The notes beneath the pieces are model-generated. The model saw only the letters and a list, made by a program, of their open reading frames with translations, was not told where the DNA came from and searched no databases. 64,000 nucleotides of DNA from Pontibacillus chungwhensis BH030062 (GTDB lineage: Bacteria > Bacillota > Bacilli > Bacillales > BH030062): positions 124,001 to 188,000 of the forward strand of contig NZ_AVBG01000007.1 in the NCBI RefSeq assembly GCF_000770675.1, given 5' to 3'. Position 1 is the first letter of the stretch; each line of letters starts with the position of its first letter. Shown here piece by piece: positions 7,709 to 17,418 of this stretch. The translations under genes and the position numbers were made by a program.

Positions 7709-8677
7709 TTAAGCCTTTTCGACACTATCCTCTTCTTCTATTTGATTTAAACGAGCCTGCACATCTTTCTCACTAAGTCCATGCTCTTCCACATAACGAT
7801 TACGCGGATGTGTACGGCACTCGTGACTACAGCTACGCATATATTTGTGCTCATTCTCTTCCGTCATAATCATACGACGGTCACAATCAGGGTTGCCACA
7901 GTTAGCAAAGTGTTCAGCTGGTTCGCCTGTGAAGTAATCCTCACCAACGATAGTATGCTCGACCTGATTAACCGGTACAGTCAGACGATCGTCAAAGACA
8001 AACATTTGACCATCCCATAGCTGTCCTTTTACTTCAGGATCTTTTCCGTAGGTAGCAATACCGCCTTTAAGCTGTGCTACCTCAAATCCTTCTTTCATCA
8101 TCCAGCCAGAGAACTTCTCACAGCGAATTCCGCCTGTGCAGTACATCATGACTTTCTTGCCTTCAAACATTTCTTGGTTATCGCGAACCCAATCAGGCAG
8201 ATCCTTGAACGTCTCTACATCTGGACGAACGGCTCCGCGAAAGTGTCCGAGGTCATATTCATAATCATTGCGCGCGTCAAGAACGATTGTGTCCTCACGC
8301 TGCATTTGTTCCATCCAGTCTTTCGGCTCTAAGTGCTCGCCTGTAATTTCATTTGGATTATGGTTATCTTCTAAACGAAGCGTCACAAGCTCCGGACGAT
8401 GGCGCACATGCATCTTCTGAAATGCATGATCGTCTGCTGCGTCTACCTTAAACGGCATCTCCGCAAAACGCTCATCCGCATGCATCGCATCCATATACGC
8501 TTGAGTCGCCTCAACCGTTCCAGAAACGGTACCATTAATCCCTTCTTCTGCTACGAGAATACGGCCTTTTAAGCCTAACTCGTTACAGAACTTTAAGTGA
8601 TCCTTTGCGAACTGCTCTGGATCTTCGATTGTGACGTACTGGTAATACAGTAGTACACGGTAATCTTGATTTTCCAT
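7709..8677 (-). CDS. trhO: tRNA uridine-34 hydroxylase, rhodanese family (TrhO)
   Basis: About 322 residues. TrhO (YbfQ/YceA) hydroxylates uridine 34 of certain tRNAs with oxygen, giving 5-hydroxyuridine, the precursor of (m)cmo5U-type wobble bases. Evidence: N-terminal acylphosphatase-like domain ([32 protein letters not shown]), then rhodanese domain with [16 protein letters not shown] and the active-site loop [11 protein letters not shown], and a cysteine-rich C-terminus ([15 protein letters not shown]). The longest frame starts at 8764, but GAGGTGG lies eight bases before ATG 8677 and homologues start near there. Single gene; the left border of the defense island. Confidence 0.93.
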   Translation of the reverse strand: MENQDYRVLLYYQYVTIEDPEQFAKDHLKFCNELGLKGRILVAEEGINGTVSGTVEATQAYMDAMHADERFAEMPFKVDAADDHAFQKMHVRHRPELVTLRLEDNHNPNEITGEHLEPKDWMEQMQREDTIVLDARNDYEYDLGHFRGAVRPDVETFKDLPDWVRDNQEMFEGKKVMMYCTGGIRCEKFSGWMMKEGFEVAQLKGGIATYGKDPEVKGQLWDGQMFVFDDRLTVPVNQVEHTIVGEDYFTGEPAEHFANCGNPDCDRRMIMTEENEHKYMRSCSHECRTHPRNRYVEEHGLSEKDVQARLNQIEEEDSVEKA

Positions 8678-8811
8678 ATTCATTTCCACCTCTTCTTTAT
8701 ATTTCCCAGATATAAAAAATAAGGCATTGATGTAGCTATAAGAGCTACATTCACTTACCATCATTTATTACAACATATAATTGTAATGGGGATGGGGGTA
8801 GGAAATCAAGG

Positions 8812-11256
8812 TTATTCTTTCTTCCATTTTCGTTCAAAGTAGTATTTCAAGCGGTATTCGCATATCTCTTCGGTCATCTTTTTTAAAAGTGCTCGATCTT
8901 TAGTCGGTACTTCAAAATTAAGAGAAAATACATTGTTTTCATACACAAGTAGCCCCTTGCTACTTCCGCTCCACTTCGTCAGCGGCATTTCACTTACGAG
9001 GTTCGCTACTTTTTTCTTGTCGTACTCAATAAGTGCCTTGGTATTTTTACTTGTGAAATCTATGTTTTTACGGTAAGGCTTTTCTGTTAAATAGGAATGG
9101 AAATAAGGAGCTATCTCCTCTGGTGTTACAGACTGGACCCAATCCACTTCACCCCGGTCCAACATATACTTCAATACAACCATCTTGTAACTCTTCGTCA
9201 TAGGTGTTCGTTCTACTTCCTCTATCCAGTCCTTGTAGGTTTCATATATCGTCTGTTCTTCTATTGTTAATTCATCGTTTGCGCTAAGGAAACCAGCATA
9301 ACTCTTCCATATCTGCTTGAATTCCTTGACAGATACAGTGCTGTTCAGATGCATTTCCCAGTAGGTTGGGCGTCTGCCAAGCTGTTCTTTCACTTGATCA
9401 TAAGCCAACTTCACACGGTCTTTTCTCGGGCTTCGCTTCTTAAGTAGCTCTTCCAACAGTTGAACAGCCTTAACGTCTAAGTTGATCTCACAATTAGCAG
9501 GTGTTACCGGGTGAACTTGTCCCTTTTTCTTACCTTCACCCTCTTCTGTGCCGAGAAGTTTCAGTTTCACATCTGCATTCCGATAATTACCGATTAAGTC
9601 AATAACCGTACAATGCGTTTTTTCAATATGCTTACGTAAACCACGACCAATTTGCTGAGTAAAGACGACAAGTGATTCTGTAGGCCTAGCAAATAACAGT
9701 GTATCAACAGAAGGGATATCAACGCCCTCATTAAATAAATCAACCGTAAAAATCACATCAATTTCTTTTCTATCAAGCTTATCGATCGCTTCTTTACGTG
9801 ACATTCCCTCCGTTTTGGAATGCAGACTAATCGTTTGATAGCCATGAGAATTAAAGTAACGCGATAAGAAATTTGCTTGTTTAATAGACGAACAAAAACC
9901 GATCGTCCTCGTTTGTTTATGTTTCTCCCAGTTACTCAGAATGTTATCAGCCGTGTGTTCTTGGAGCTGGGCTTGTGCCAATTCCTCCTCATCATAGCGA
10001 CCTCCAAGCCAGGTTATCTCTGAATAATCAATATCATCATAGACACCGTAGTAATGGAAAGGAGACAACCATCCTCCTTGAATCGCCTGGATAAAGTTCA
10101 TTTCATAAGCTACGTTTCCATCACAAAGGGCAAAGATATCCTGACCATCGGTACGTTCAGGAGTTGCGGTTATTCCCATCAGGAATTTAGGAGAAAAATA
10201 GTCTAACACCTTTTGGTAAGAGCGGCTTGAAGCATGGTGAAACTCATCGACAATAATTAAATCAAAATCATCTGGATTAAATCTCTTCAAATGGTCTTGA
10301 ATACTTAACGTAAAGATCGATGCAAAAATCATATCCGCATCTGCATTTTTCTCTTTCCCGTTGTAGATCCCAGCAAGCTTTCCTACATTCACATGTTCGA
10401 ATGAAGCTTTAGCCTGATGTAGAATCTCTTCTCGGTGAGCAACGAAAAGGATTCTGTTAAAATGTTCAGCAAAAAAAGCAGCCAGATATGTTTTTCCTAA
10501 CCCAGTCGCCATTACAACCATCGCTTTGTCGTATCCTTCTTCATACGTCGTTTGTAATGAGTCAAGGGCTTCAGGTTGAGCAAACCTTGGGCTCGGTTTT
10601 TGTTGCGTTGTTATGTAGGGTTCTGATGGTTCATTTATCTCTTCGGGGTGAGTATCTGGTCCAAGCGTGAGTTCTACCTCCTCCTTCGCAGACCACTTCT
10701 GAGCAAGATCAGGGTATTTCTGTCTAAAAGCAGCATGTTGCTCCCTATAGGTTTTTAAAGTCTCATGATTTACTTTCATTGTATTCTCTGCATAGAAAAG
10801 ATGTATATACTGCTCCAAGGCGTCTTTATACACCTCACCTGAAACTTCATTTGGTATGGAAACATTCCACTCCACCCCTGAAGTAAGAGCAGATTTAGAT
10901 AGATTCGAAGATCCCACAATTAATGAACCTTGATCCTTAACATTAAACAAAAATGCTTTCGGGTGAAAAGATCGACCATTGCTTTGCCAAAGACGAACTT
11001 CCACCTGGTCATGAGGTAATTCGCTAAGTAGAGACAATGCCTCGGGCTGTGTGACGTATAAGTAATCCCCTGTAAGAATTTTAATATCCGCTCCTCGAGC
11101 AGCTGCTTCTTTAAGTGCAGGGAGCACCATCTTAACTCCTGACTTCATCACAAAAGCACTTAAGAGATAGATGGTAGAAGAAAGTTGGATATGGTGTAAT
11201 ACTTCATCTATCAAGTTGCTTGTTAGTAACTTTGGTTCCCGGCTAGTCTTCAACAC
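8812..11256 (-). CDS. PLD-nuclease / superfamily-2 helicase / DUF3427 fusion
   Basis: 814 residues. N-terminal phospholipase-D-type domain with one HPK motif (residues 98-100, in SFHPKAFLF) and GSSNLS (115-120), as in single-HKD nucleases. A superfamily-2 helicase follows: Walker A TGLGKT (251-256), DEFH (337-340), GITATPER (361-368), and motif VI QQIGRGLRKH near 545. The last 200 or so residues match the DUF3427 region that follows this helicase in many bacteria. Such proteins sit in defense islands and are thought to cut foreign DNA; that role here is inferred. A GTG start at 11256 follows AAGGTG and overlaps the MazG-like gene by 14 bases, so translation is coupled. Confidence 0.85.
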   Translation of the reverse strand: MLKTSREPKLLTSNLIDEVLHHIQLSSTIYLLSAFVMKSGVKMVLPALKEAAARGADIKILTGDYLYVTQPEALSLLSELPHDQVEVRLWQSNGRSFHPKAFLFNVKDQGSLIVGSSNLSKSALTSGVEWNVSIPNEVSGEVYKDALEQYIHLFYAENTMKVNHETLKTYREQHAAFRQKYPDLAQKWSAKEEVELTLGPDTHPEEINEPSEPYITTQQKPSPRFAQPEALDSLQTTYEEGYDKAMVVMATGLGKTYLAAFFAEHFNRILFVAHREEILHQAKASFEHVNVGKLAGIYNGKEKNADADMIFASIFTLSIQDHLKRFNPDDFDLIIVDEFHHASSRSYQKVLDYFSPKFLMGITATPERTDGQDIFALCDGNVAYEMNFIQAIQGGWLSPFHYYGVYDDIDYSEITWLGGRYDEEELAQAQLQEHTADNILSNWEKHKQTRTIGFCSSIKQANFLSRYFNSHGYQTISLHSKTEGMSRKEAIDKLDRKEIDVIFTVDLFNEGVDIPSVDTLLFARPTESLVVFTQQIGRGLRKHIEKTHCTVIDLIGNYRNADVKLKLLGTEEGEGKKKGQVHPVTPANCEINLDVKAVQLLEELLKKRSPRKDRVKLAYDQVKEQLGRRPTYWEMHLNSTVSVKEFKQIWKSYAGFLSANDELTIEEQTIYETYKDWIEEVERTPMTKSYKMVVLKYMLDRGEVDWVQSVTPEEIAPYFHSYLTEKPYRKNIDFTSKNTKALIEYDKKKVANLVSEMPLTKWSGSSKGLLVYENNVFSLNFEVPTKDRALLKKMTEEICEYRLKYYFERKWKKE

Positions 11257-11566
11257 TTATTAAAAACACCTTATCGTAGAATGAGCCACGCTTCTCAGCT
11301 TTTTCTTTACGCACCTTTTCCACTTCCTCCATTGAAGAGCCATGTTGTTCCGCTAGGACATTCATAAGTTCCAGCATATCAGCAAGTTCCTCAAGAGCAT
11401 CTTTGTCGTTATCAGCATTTAGGTATTCTTCTGTTTCTTCCTCTAGTTTCTTTCTAAGTTCAGAATGGTACTCTTCATCTGGTAGTATATTGGTTTTAAA
11501 TGATTTTCCAGTCTTCTCTATGACTTGTGGGATTAGGTCTCTTACTAGTTTATTATATGTAGGCAT
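11243..11566 (-). CDS. MazG-like nucleotide pyrophosphohydrolase
   Basis: 107 residues of the all-alpha NTP pyrophosphohydrolase superfamily, which splits nucleoside triphosphates to monophosphate and pyrophosphate. The metal-binding pattern ExxE-n-ExxD is visible: KLEEETEEYLNADN (residues 40-53) and ALEELADMLELMN (57-69). The start MPTYNKLVRDLIPQVIEK is the typical beginning of short MazG-like proteins annotated as phosphoribosyl-ATP pyrophosphohydrolase relatives. It precedes the helicase-nuclease and overlaps it by 14 bases. This pairing suggests that nucleotide removal or a nucleotide signal is part of the defense response. Confidence 0.8.
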   Translation of the reverse strand: MPTYNKLVRDLIPQVIEKTGKSFKTNILPDEEYHSELRKKLEEETEEYLNADNDKDALEELADMLELMNVLAEQHGSSMEEVEKVRKEKAEKRGSFYDKVFLISVED

Positions 11567-11621
11567 TCTATTACCTCCGCATTATATTTGATACTATGTT
11601 AGCACTATTGTTAGTTCTGCT

Positions 11622-11656
11622 AAAAGAAAAGCCACCGGGAAAGTGACTTTTCTTTT
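11622..11656 (-). terminator. Terminator after the first m5C methyltransferase
   Basis: Arms AAAAGAAAAGCCAC and GTGACTTTTCTTTT with one mismatch, five bases from the stop of the minus-strand methyltransferase. It separates that gene from the MazG/helicase pair. Confidence 0.7.
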
Positions 11657-11661
11657 ACTTT

Positions 11662-13353
11662 TTATACACTTGTAACTTCTGGATAAAATAGGGTTCTTAA
11701 AGGGATTTTTGCTTTGGACCCCATTGATTCCAAAAGAGCTTCAGCAATAGCTCTTGCCAATAATGGAGGTACAGCATTCCCGACTTGCTGATATTGGGCA
11801 TCCTTACTTCCGCAAAAGATATAGCTATCAGGGAAAGACTGCAGGCGTGCTGCTTCCCTAATACTCAACGCCCGATCTTTCTTTGGATGAATCCACATTG
11901 ATTTACGTACATTAACCACAGTTCGGGACGTTGTATTATAATCCAATCTTTTATAAACCGTATTCTGCGTCCTTTCTTGGTTGCTGTAAGATGACTTTAA
12001 TTTATCTTCTAAGTCATGAAAATTTTGACCAGGTGTTAAACTTTTATATCTTTCCTCAACCAATGCAGTACTTTTTGTTCTTATATGATTATATAAATCG
12101 TCTTGCTTGTCATTTAAATAAATATTTAGAGGGTTCTCCTGAAGATCATTATATAATTTTTCATACTCTTGTTTATTAACAGAAGTGGTGGTGATCGACT
12201 CTGATGGCTCTATTCCCTCTAAATCTCCAATCGCTTCGTATATTGTTTTAAAGTCACTCTTGTCGTAGAGAAGTGGAGGGATTTCAATAGTGTCCTTTTT
12301 TAGGTGATCCTTCTTCACACCCATCAAAACAAGTCGATTTCTCTCTTGAGGAACCCCATAGTGTGCAGCATTAAAAATATAACTTTTATCATTAATTATA
12401 TAGCCTAGTGTATTAAGCTTGGTTATAACATATTCAAATACATTGAATGTATGAACTTTAAGAATAACCCTTCCGTTATATACAGTATATTGTTGGCCTG
12501 TTAGTTGATTTTCCTTCACTTCATCCATCTTCATTATTAGCTTTTGAGCTTCAGTGATTTGATATAAAAAGCTATCTAAATTATTTTTAATTATTTGTTC
12601 CTCAATACTTCCGGCCAATGTATCAATTAGCGATGAGTAAGCATCCTTATACAACTGGTTCACATAGCTTACGTGGTTTAATCTGTCGTTTATCATTTTT
12701 TTAAATACTCTTAAGTTAGTAGGTTTATTAAGGTATCCTAGAGCTTTACCGGGAGAATCCTTTAATTTTTTTTGTAATGCTAACAACTTCCCTAAGAATT
12801 CTTCCTGCATAATGTAACTACTTAAATCACTTTGTTTCAGTATTTCATTGTTTAGTGCTGTCGAATTTCCAATAGCAATTTCTTCTTCTTGAATATTAAT
12901 ACCAAGATCAAAAATTTCTTGTTTCTCTTTTTCCGTTAAGAAAAATTTATGCTTTTCAGATACCATTGTTTTTACGTTTTCCATAGCAAAAGCTCTTGGA
13001 TTTATCATCTCAATAGCTCTAATATATTGCTTAACTAATTCATTATTATTTGAAATCAAAGTATTTTTTTGTCGGTTTGCATTAGAAAATCCCTGACATG
13101 GAGGACCTCCTATTACTACGTCGATATCTTGAAATTCGTTTTTTAAAGATCCATTTTCATCGCAATAGACTACCTTCCTTATATCCCTTTTAATATAAGG
13201 TGTGTCGTGTTGCTTCCTTTCCGCATTTAACTTTAACGTTTCAATAGCACTTTCATTGTTTTCTATAATGGTCTTCACACGGAAGTTTCCAGTTTGTTCA
13301 AAACCTTCACTCATTCCGCCAGCTCCTGCAAATAAGTCTAGTACTTTAAACAT
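11662..13353 (-). CDS. DNA (cytosine-5) methyltransferase 1, with long internal insertion
   Basis: 563 residues; transfers methyl from SAM to C5 of cytosine. Motif I VLDLFAGAGGMSEGF (residues 4-18), motif IV GGPPCQGFS with catalytic Cys86, motif VI MENVK near 124, motif VIII QERNRLVLMG near 338, motif IX/X region ALSIREAARLQSFPD and QVGNAVPPLLARAIAEALL. Typical Dcm-type enzymes are 320-450 residues; here about 190 extra residues lie between motif VI and motif VIII (after MENVKTMVSEKH), rich in helix and charge. The target-recognition part follows motif VIII. AGGAG precedes the ATG. A terminator follows it and a 130-base gap precedes it, so it seems to be its own transcript. No nuclease is obviously its partner. 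Confidence 0.92.
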   Translation of the reverse strand: MFKVLDLFAGAGGMSEGFEQTGNFRVKTIIENNESAIETLKLNAERKQHDTPYIKRDIRKVVYCDENGSLKNEFQDIDVVIGGPPCQGFSNANRQKNTLISNNNELVKQYIRAIEMINPRAFAMENVKTMVSEKHKFFLTEKEKQEIFDLGINIQEEEIAIGNSTALNNEILKQSDLSSYIMQEEFLGKLLALQKKLKDSPGKALGYLNKPTNLRVFKKMINDRLNHVSYVNQLYKDAYSSLIDTLAGSIEEQIIKNNLDSFLYQITEAQKLIMKMDEVKENQLTGQQYTVYNGRVILKVHTFNVFEYVITKLNTLGYIINDKSYIFNAAHYGVPQERNRLVLMGVKKDHLKKDTIEIPPLLYDKSDFKTIYEAIGDLEGIEPSESITTTSVNKQEYEKLYNDLQENPLNIYLNDKQDDLYNHIRTKSTALVEERYKSLTPGQNFHDLEDKLKSSYSNQERTQNTVYKRLDYNTTSRTVVNVRKSMWIHPKKDRALSIREAARLQSFPDSYIFCGSKDAQYQQVGNAVPPLLARAIAEALLESMGSKAKIPLRTLFYPEVTSV

Positions 13354-13485
13354 CTTTTAGCTCCTAGTATTAATTTACTTCTATTTTACTAAACAGATTG
13401 TACATTAGCAGCACTTAAATCCTGGCAATATACAATAAATAAGTACCCTGCCTGAATAGACAGAGTACTATTTATATATGGAAGG

Positions 13486-14397
13486 CTATAGTAAATCAAC
13501 ATTCACTTTTTCATAGTCAGTATTAGTCAGATCAACCTCAAATGTCAGAGACTTAACAGATGGATCATCCAAGCTTTTTATAAATTCCATGACCTCTTGA
13601 CCAGGAAATTTATCATCTACAGGGTACTTCCTCATCTCGAGAAGTTTGTACTTTTCACTCCTGGCTAGTGAACCTTCAGCGAAACCAACAGCTTCAACCT
13701 CTCTATCAAGTTCTCCTCGATCATATCCGATGGTTATTAAATCCTCTATTAACATATCAACACTGACTCCTAGAGGAGATTTTTCAAAGCGACATAGAAT
13801 AAGGTGCATATCATCACGTGCACTCGTAATTTGAAATTGACTGTTTACACTAATAATCTGCTGATACTTTGAGGTAGTAGATTTCACTTCATACGCAACG
13901 GTATCTGATTCCAAATCATGTGTAGAAAAATCAGTTGGCTTCCATTTTACATGGGTTCCTTCCTGCGCTAGATGTTTAACACTGAACATTTCACCCAAAA
14001 TGCTGTGAACCAAAGGATTCTTCACAGCATTTCCAAGCAATTCTCTCCAACTCATCCACCATGTGAATGGGTCCTCAAGTATCATTTGTCTATTAACATC
14101 TTGTAACCCCAAGTCAATAAAGTCTGCACAAACCGATGCGAATTCATTTCTTAAACCTATGAGGGAAGAGGTTAATAGTAGAAACTTTTGTTGTTCATCT
14201 CCCAGTTCCAGTTCTGTCGTATAAAACTTTACATTCGCAAAATCTTCAGCTACTTTCTGTTCCTTTTCAAATCTGATACCTACACCGTAACTACCATCCA
14301 TAAACATAAAAGTTCTCGCATCACATTCTTCAATATATCTTGATTGTCCTTTTTGAAGACTCGCAAATGCATCCTTGATTTCATCTAAGATATTCAT
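13486..14397 (-). CDS. PD-(D/E)XK nuclease of the Z1 system (DUF4420-like)
   Basis: 303 residues. Middle region carries the restriction-nuclease signature: Glu136 in ILGEMF, Asp161 in STHDLESDTVAYEVKST, and Glu170-Val-Lys172. This is the layout of the DUF4420 / PD-(D/E)XK motif proteins that occur with Z1 helicases and GHKL ATPases. It is probably the cutting subunit of the restriction system encoded upstream. Ribosome site GAGGGTGG precedes the ATG; it starts 14 bases after the methyltransferase stop and is the last gene of the operon. Confidence 0.75.
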   Translation of the reverse strand: MNILDEIKDAFASLQKGQSRYIEECDARTFMFMDGSYGVGIRFEKEQKVAEDFANVKFYTTELELGDEQQKFLLLTSSLIGLRNEFASVCADFIDLGLQDVNRQMILEDPFTWWMSWRELLGNAVKNPLVHSILGEMFSVKHLAQEGTHVKWKPTDFSTHDLESDTVAYEVKSTTSKYQQIISVNSQFQITSARDDMHLILCRFEKSPLGVSVDMLIEDLITIGYDRGELDREVEAVGFAEGSLARSEKYKLLEMRKYPVDDKFPGQEVMEFIKSLDDPSVKSLTFEVDLTNTDYEKVNVDLL

Positions 14398-14411
14398 TAT
14401 TCCACCCTCTT

Positions 14412-15791
14412 CTATACAGAAACACTTTCCTGTTTAGTGCGTTCCAAATCTTGATATATTTGCTCTGCGATAGCATTTGACAGAAGTGGAGGTACTGCAT
14501 TACCTATTTGTCTGAATGCCTCCCCCATAGTCCCCGGAAAATGGAAATGATCAGGGAAGGATTGAATCCTAGCTGCTTCTCTTACACTTATCCCTCTTGG
14601 TTCCCACGGATGGATGTGACTATACGTGTCTGTGGATAAATGAGCTACAAGGGTATGAGAGGGTAATGTTCGTATTAACTTCTGCCACTTATTTAAAAAT
14701 TTCTCTGTGCTATATGGAGGGACAATTTTTTTTCTAAGTTTTTTATATTCTTCACTATCGGAGGATCGGATACCAAGCATTTCGCATTGTTTATTAAACA
14801 TTTCTTCTGCTACCAGAGAAGCATTGTAATAATTGTCTCCTTCTTTCATTCGCTCAAAAATTTTAAAGTCCCTTTGGGTTTTCCTGAAAGAATGACCATT
14901 TACCATCCCAGCATCTATTCCGGACCAAGTCCTCATTTTAGTTTGAAATACATTCTGTGCTTCTGAAACATATGGAAATTTTAAATGTAAAGGATAAAGT
15001 TGATACTTACTCTTAGACGTTTTAAATAAATGCGGCAAATCCGATATGCTCTCTTCAACGGTTACCCATTCTGGTAAATCATCACCAGGTAAAGGAGCTG
15101 GTATAAAATGCTTGTTGGTTGCAAACTTTTTAGCCCTTCTGATACCAGGTGTTTCCTTTCCATTAATAGGTTTATGAGTAGGGAGGGGGAATGAAGAAGC
15201 AGTTACTTCCTCATCTCTATACCCAATAACAAACACTCTCTCCCTAAGCTGTGGTACTCCATAATTAGCTGAATTTAAAACAGTCCACTTCGCACTGTAA
15301 TTGTTATCCTCCAGAATTTCACACACGACTTGCGGTACGTTCATGCCATCATAATTAACCGACTCCATGACATTTTCCATGACAACGACCTTAGCGTTAA
15401 GTTCAAGAGCAATACTAAGATAATCTTGAAATAAGAAACCTCTTTTATCATTTGTGTGAACTCTCTCTTCACCTAAAGAGCGTAATTTTGCCCGGCCTAT
15501 TTGCGAATAGGCCTGACAAGGTGGCCCGCCTATTACAACAACGTCCTCATCTTCTAATTCTTTTTTCAAAGGTTGAAAGTCCATCTTTGTTATATCCCCG
15601 CAATGATGGTCTCTGTTCACCCCATCCTTCCAATGCAAATTATAGGATGCAGTATCTACGGCACTCTTTTCTTGATCAACACCAGAAATGATGTCATATC
15701 CTGCTTGTTTAAAGCCGTAGGAAAACCCTCCGCAACCTGAAAATAAATCAACTACTTTTAACTTCTTCTCTTGCATTTTCAAAATAATCAA
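14412..15791 (-). CDS. DNA (cytosine-5) methyltransferase 2, part of the Z1 system
   Basis: 459 residues with motif I VVDLFSGCGGFSYGF, motif IV GGPPCQAYS with catalytic Cys92, motif VI MENVMESV, motif VIII QLRERVFVIGY, and REAARIQSFPD with QIGNAVPPLLSNAIAEQI at the end. It should protect the host at the site the Z1 system recognises. Its 5-prime end overlaps the preceding gene by up to 44 bases. The start is uncertain: TTG 15791 has GGAG close by, and ATG 15776 directly precedes the conserved core. Confidence 0.92.
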   Translation of the reverse strand: MIILKMQEKKLKVVDLFSGCGGFSYGFKQAGYDIISGVDQEKSAVDTASYNLHWKDGVNRDHHCGDITKMDFQPLKKELEDEDVVVIGGPPCQAYSQIGRAKLRSLGEERVHTNDKRGFLFQDYLSIALELNAKVVVMENVMESVNYDGMNVPQVVCEILEDNNYSAKWTVLNSANYGVPQLRERVFVIGYRDEEVTASSFPLPTHKPINGKETPGIRRAKKFATNKHFIPAPLPGDDLPEWVTVEESISDLPHLFKTSKSKYQLYPLHLKFPYVSEAQNVFQTKMRTWSGIDAGMVNGHSFRKTQRDFKIFERMKEGDNYYNASLVAEEMFNKQCEMLGIRSSDSEEYKKLRKKIVPPYSTEKFLNKWQKLIRTLPSHTLVAHLSTDTYSHIHPWEPRGISVREAARIQSFPDHFHFPGTMGEAFRQIGNAVPPLLSNAIAEQIYQDLERTKQESVSV

Positions 15792-16458
15792 ATAGCTCCT
15801 TCACATATGATTGTTGTCCACCAGGATGTAAATCTGGTTCGACTGTTTTGGCTCTGGCTGTGTTTAATTTCATCACTTTACGAAAGATTTGATTATTTCT
15901 TCCTTTCTGTTCTTTGGTTAAAGAACCATAATGTCTGATAATTTCTCTGGTCAAGGTGACACGATATCCCAACGAACCTGCTCTTTCCACTAATTGAACG
16001 ATATCATCCGTTGTATTACTTTTAAGCACTTCTCTGGTTGCTTCTTCGCTCCCCTGCCAAGATAAGTGAATATACCACCAAATGGCTTTTAACCATATAC
16101 GTCGAGGATCTTTCCAAAAACGCCCTTCTCTCATGCCCCAACGATAATAAACAATATCAGGTATAACTTCTAAAGATAAATACCTCCAAACATTATTGTT
16201 TGAGGCCGTTCTAACATTAAAACTAGGATATTGGTTAAAGATTTGATAAACTTTCAAACCATATTCCATATCAAATCGATAGTTCCCTTTAATCAAGTCT
16301 TCTTTATTTATTTCTAAGAAACTCAAAGTGTCTTCAAATGCAGCCATCAACTCACTTCTTAAGTTCAAGTCATTTGACTTTTCATTGACCTTAGGAAAGC
16401 CATTCCATCCTGACATAATGAATTCAGCTTTTTGTTTACTTAATTCTTCCCATTTCAT
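15748..16458 (-). CDS. DUF6339-like protein of the Z1 restriction system
   Basis: 236 residues, mostly helical, Trp-rich centre RIWLKAIWWYIHLSW near residues 120-135. I match it, from memory and with moderate confidence, to the DUF6339 family that occurs in Z1/GHKL gene clusters. No catalytic motif is seen. It overlaps the methyltransferase gene and lies 15 bases after the gene before it, so it is clearly a member of the operon. Role unknown; a structural or specificity subunit is possible. Confidence 0.6.
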   Translation of the reverse strand: MKWEELSKQKAEFIMSGWNGFPKVNEKSNDLNLRSELMAAFEDTLSFLEINKEDLIKGNYRFDMEYGLKVYQIFNQYPSFNVRTASNNNVWRYLSLEVIPDIVYYRWGMREGRFWKDPRRIWLKAIWWYIHLSWQGSEEATREVLKSNTTDDIVQLVERAGSLGYRVTLTREIIRHYGSLTKEQKGRNNQIFRKVMKLNTARAKTVEPDLHPGGQQSYVKELFDYFENAREEVKSS

Positions 16459-16473
16459 TTTTCAATTCTCCCC

Positions 16474-17418
16474 TTACATGTGATCCTCTAGATACTGCCT
16501 TATTGAAAAACTTAGACTTTCCGGCGATGATACGTCCCACCCAAAAGTAGTAATGAAGTAATGTATGGCTGCTCCAATACTCCCCGGGACCAAATCATCT
16601 CCAGATTTAACGTTTTGCCATGAACCAGATTCTTGGGCTTTATGAATGATCGTCTGTAACGAGGAAGCCATTATCTCGAGGAATAAAGGAGAGTCTTGAA
16701 TCTTTTTCCCACTGTATACTTGATCGAAATTTTTATGAGCAGTATTTATACAGATCTTAACGTTTTCTTCATCAAATCCATCTTCAAGTATATCGGTCCA
16801 AGCACACACAACCCACCAAAGCGGCATCGTTTCTTCTGCTACCTCGACAATAGGGAATACGGATCCATTCCCTTCCAAAACTATTCTTGTCGTATCAATC
16901 GTACCTAAAATAAGTCCCGGCTGATTCCCAAGGTGAGTTTCATTATCTCCCGCATTACCTGGTTTAGATATATATACAATCATTTCAAGATATAGTTCAT
17001 GCTTCAAATTACCAGGTGAGAAATCTAAATCCAGATCAATTTGAACAGGCGAAGCAGAGGCAGCATTAAATGTCGTTAATTTCTGCGCTCCTCGCATGTT
17101 TACAGATTTAGAGCTCCACAGAACCCCTACTGCCAATTCCGCATCTTTAGGCACTACACCATATTGGCCAAACAAAAATGCAGGGTTACTAATGTATGAG
17201 GTTCTTCTAACTATTAAGTTTTTATTGTCCGGGTCCCATTGGTAACCCGGATCTTCAAACTTAATTAAGGAGACTGATGAATTCACATCAAGATACTGAG
17301 TCTCCATATCTTGTACTACATCCGTTGTATAAGAAAATTTAAAAGGGCCTGGTTCAAAGCCCAATTTTGTAGTTAGTTGTTCGTCTATAGTTGGATATAA
17401 CGCTATCGCTTGGCTCAT
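16474..17418 (-). CDS. Unknown subunit of the Z1 restriction system
   Basis: 314 residues with no recognised domain. The first two thirds look strand-rich (RRTSYISNPAF, NLKHELYLEMIVYIS), the last third helical, ending SPESLSFSIRQYLEDHM. Its start overlaps the stop of the GHKL ATPase gene by four bases (ATGA), which implies tight translational coupling and a fixed subunit ratio. It may bridge the ATPase to the nuclease or bind DNA; that is inference only. Confidence 0.6.
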   Translation of the reverse strand: MSQAIALYPTIDEQLTTKLGFEPGPFKFSYTTDVVQDMETQYLDVNSSVSLIKFEDPGYQWDPDNKNLIVRRTSYISNPAFLFGQYGVVPKDAELAVGVLWSSKSVNMRGAQKLTTFNAASASPVQIDLDLDFSPGNLKHELYLEMIVYISKPGNAGDNETHLGNQPGLILGTIDTTRIVLEGNGSVFPIVEVAEETMPLWWVVCAWTDILEDGFDEENVKICINTAHKNFDQVYSGKKIQDSPLFLEIMASSLQTIIHKAQESGSWQNVKSGDDLVPGSIGAAIHYFITTFGWDVSSPESLSFSIRQYLEDHM

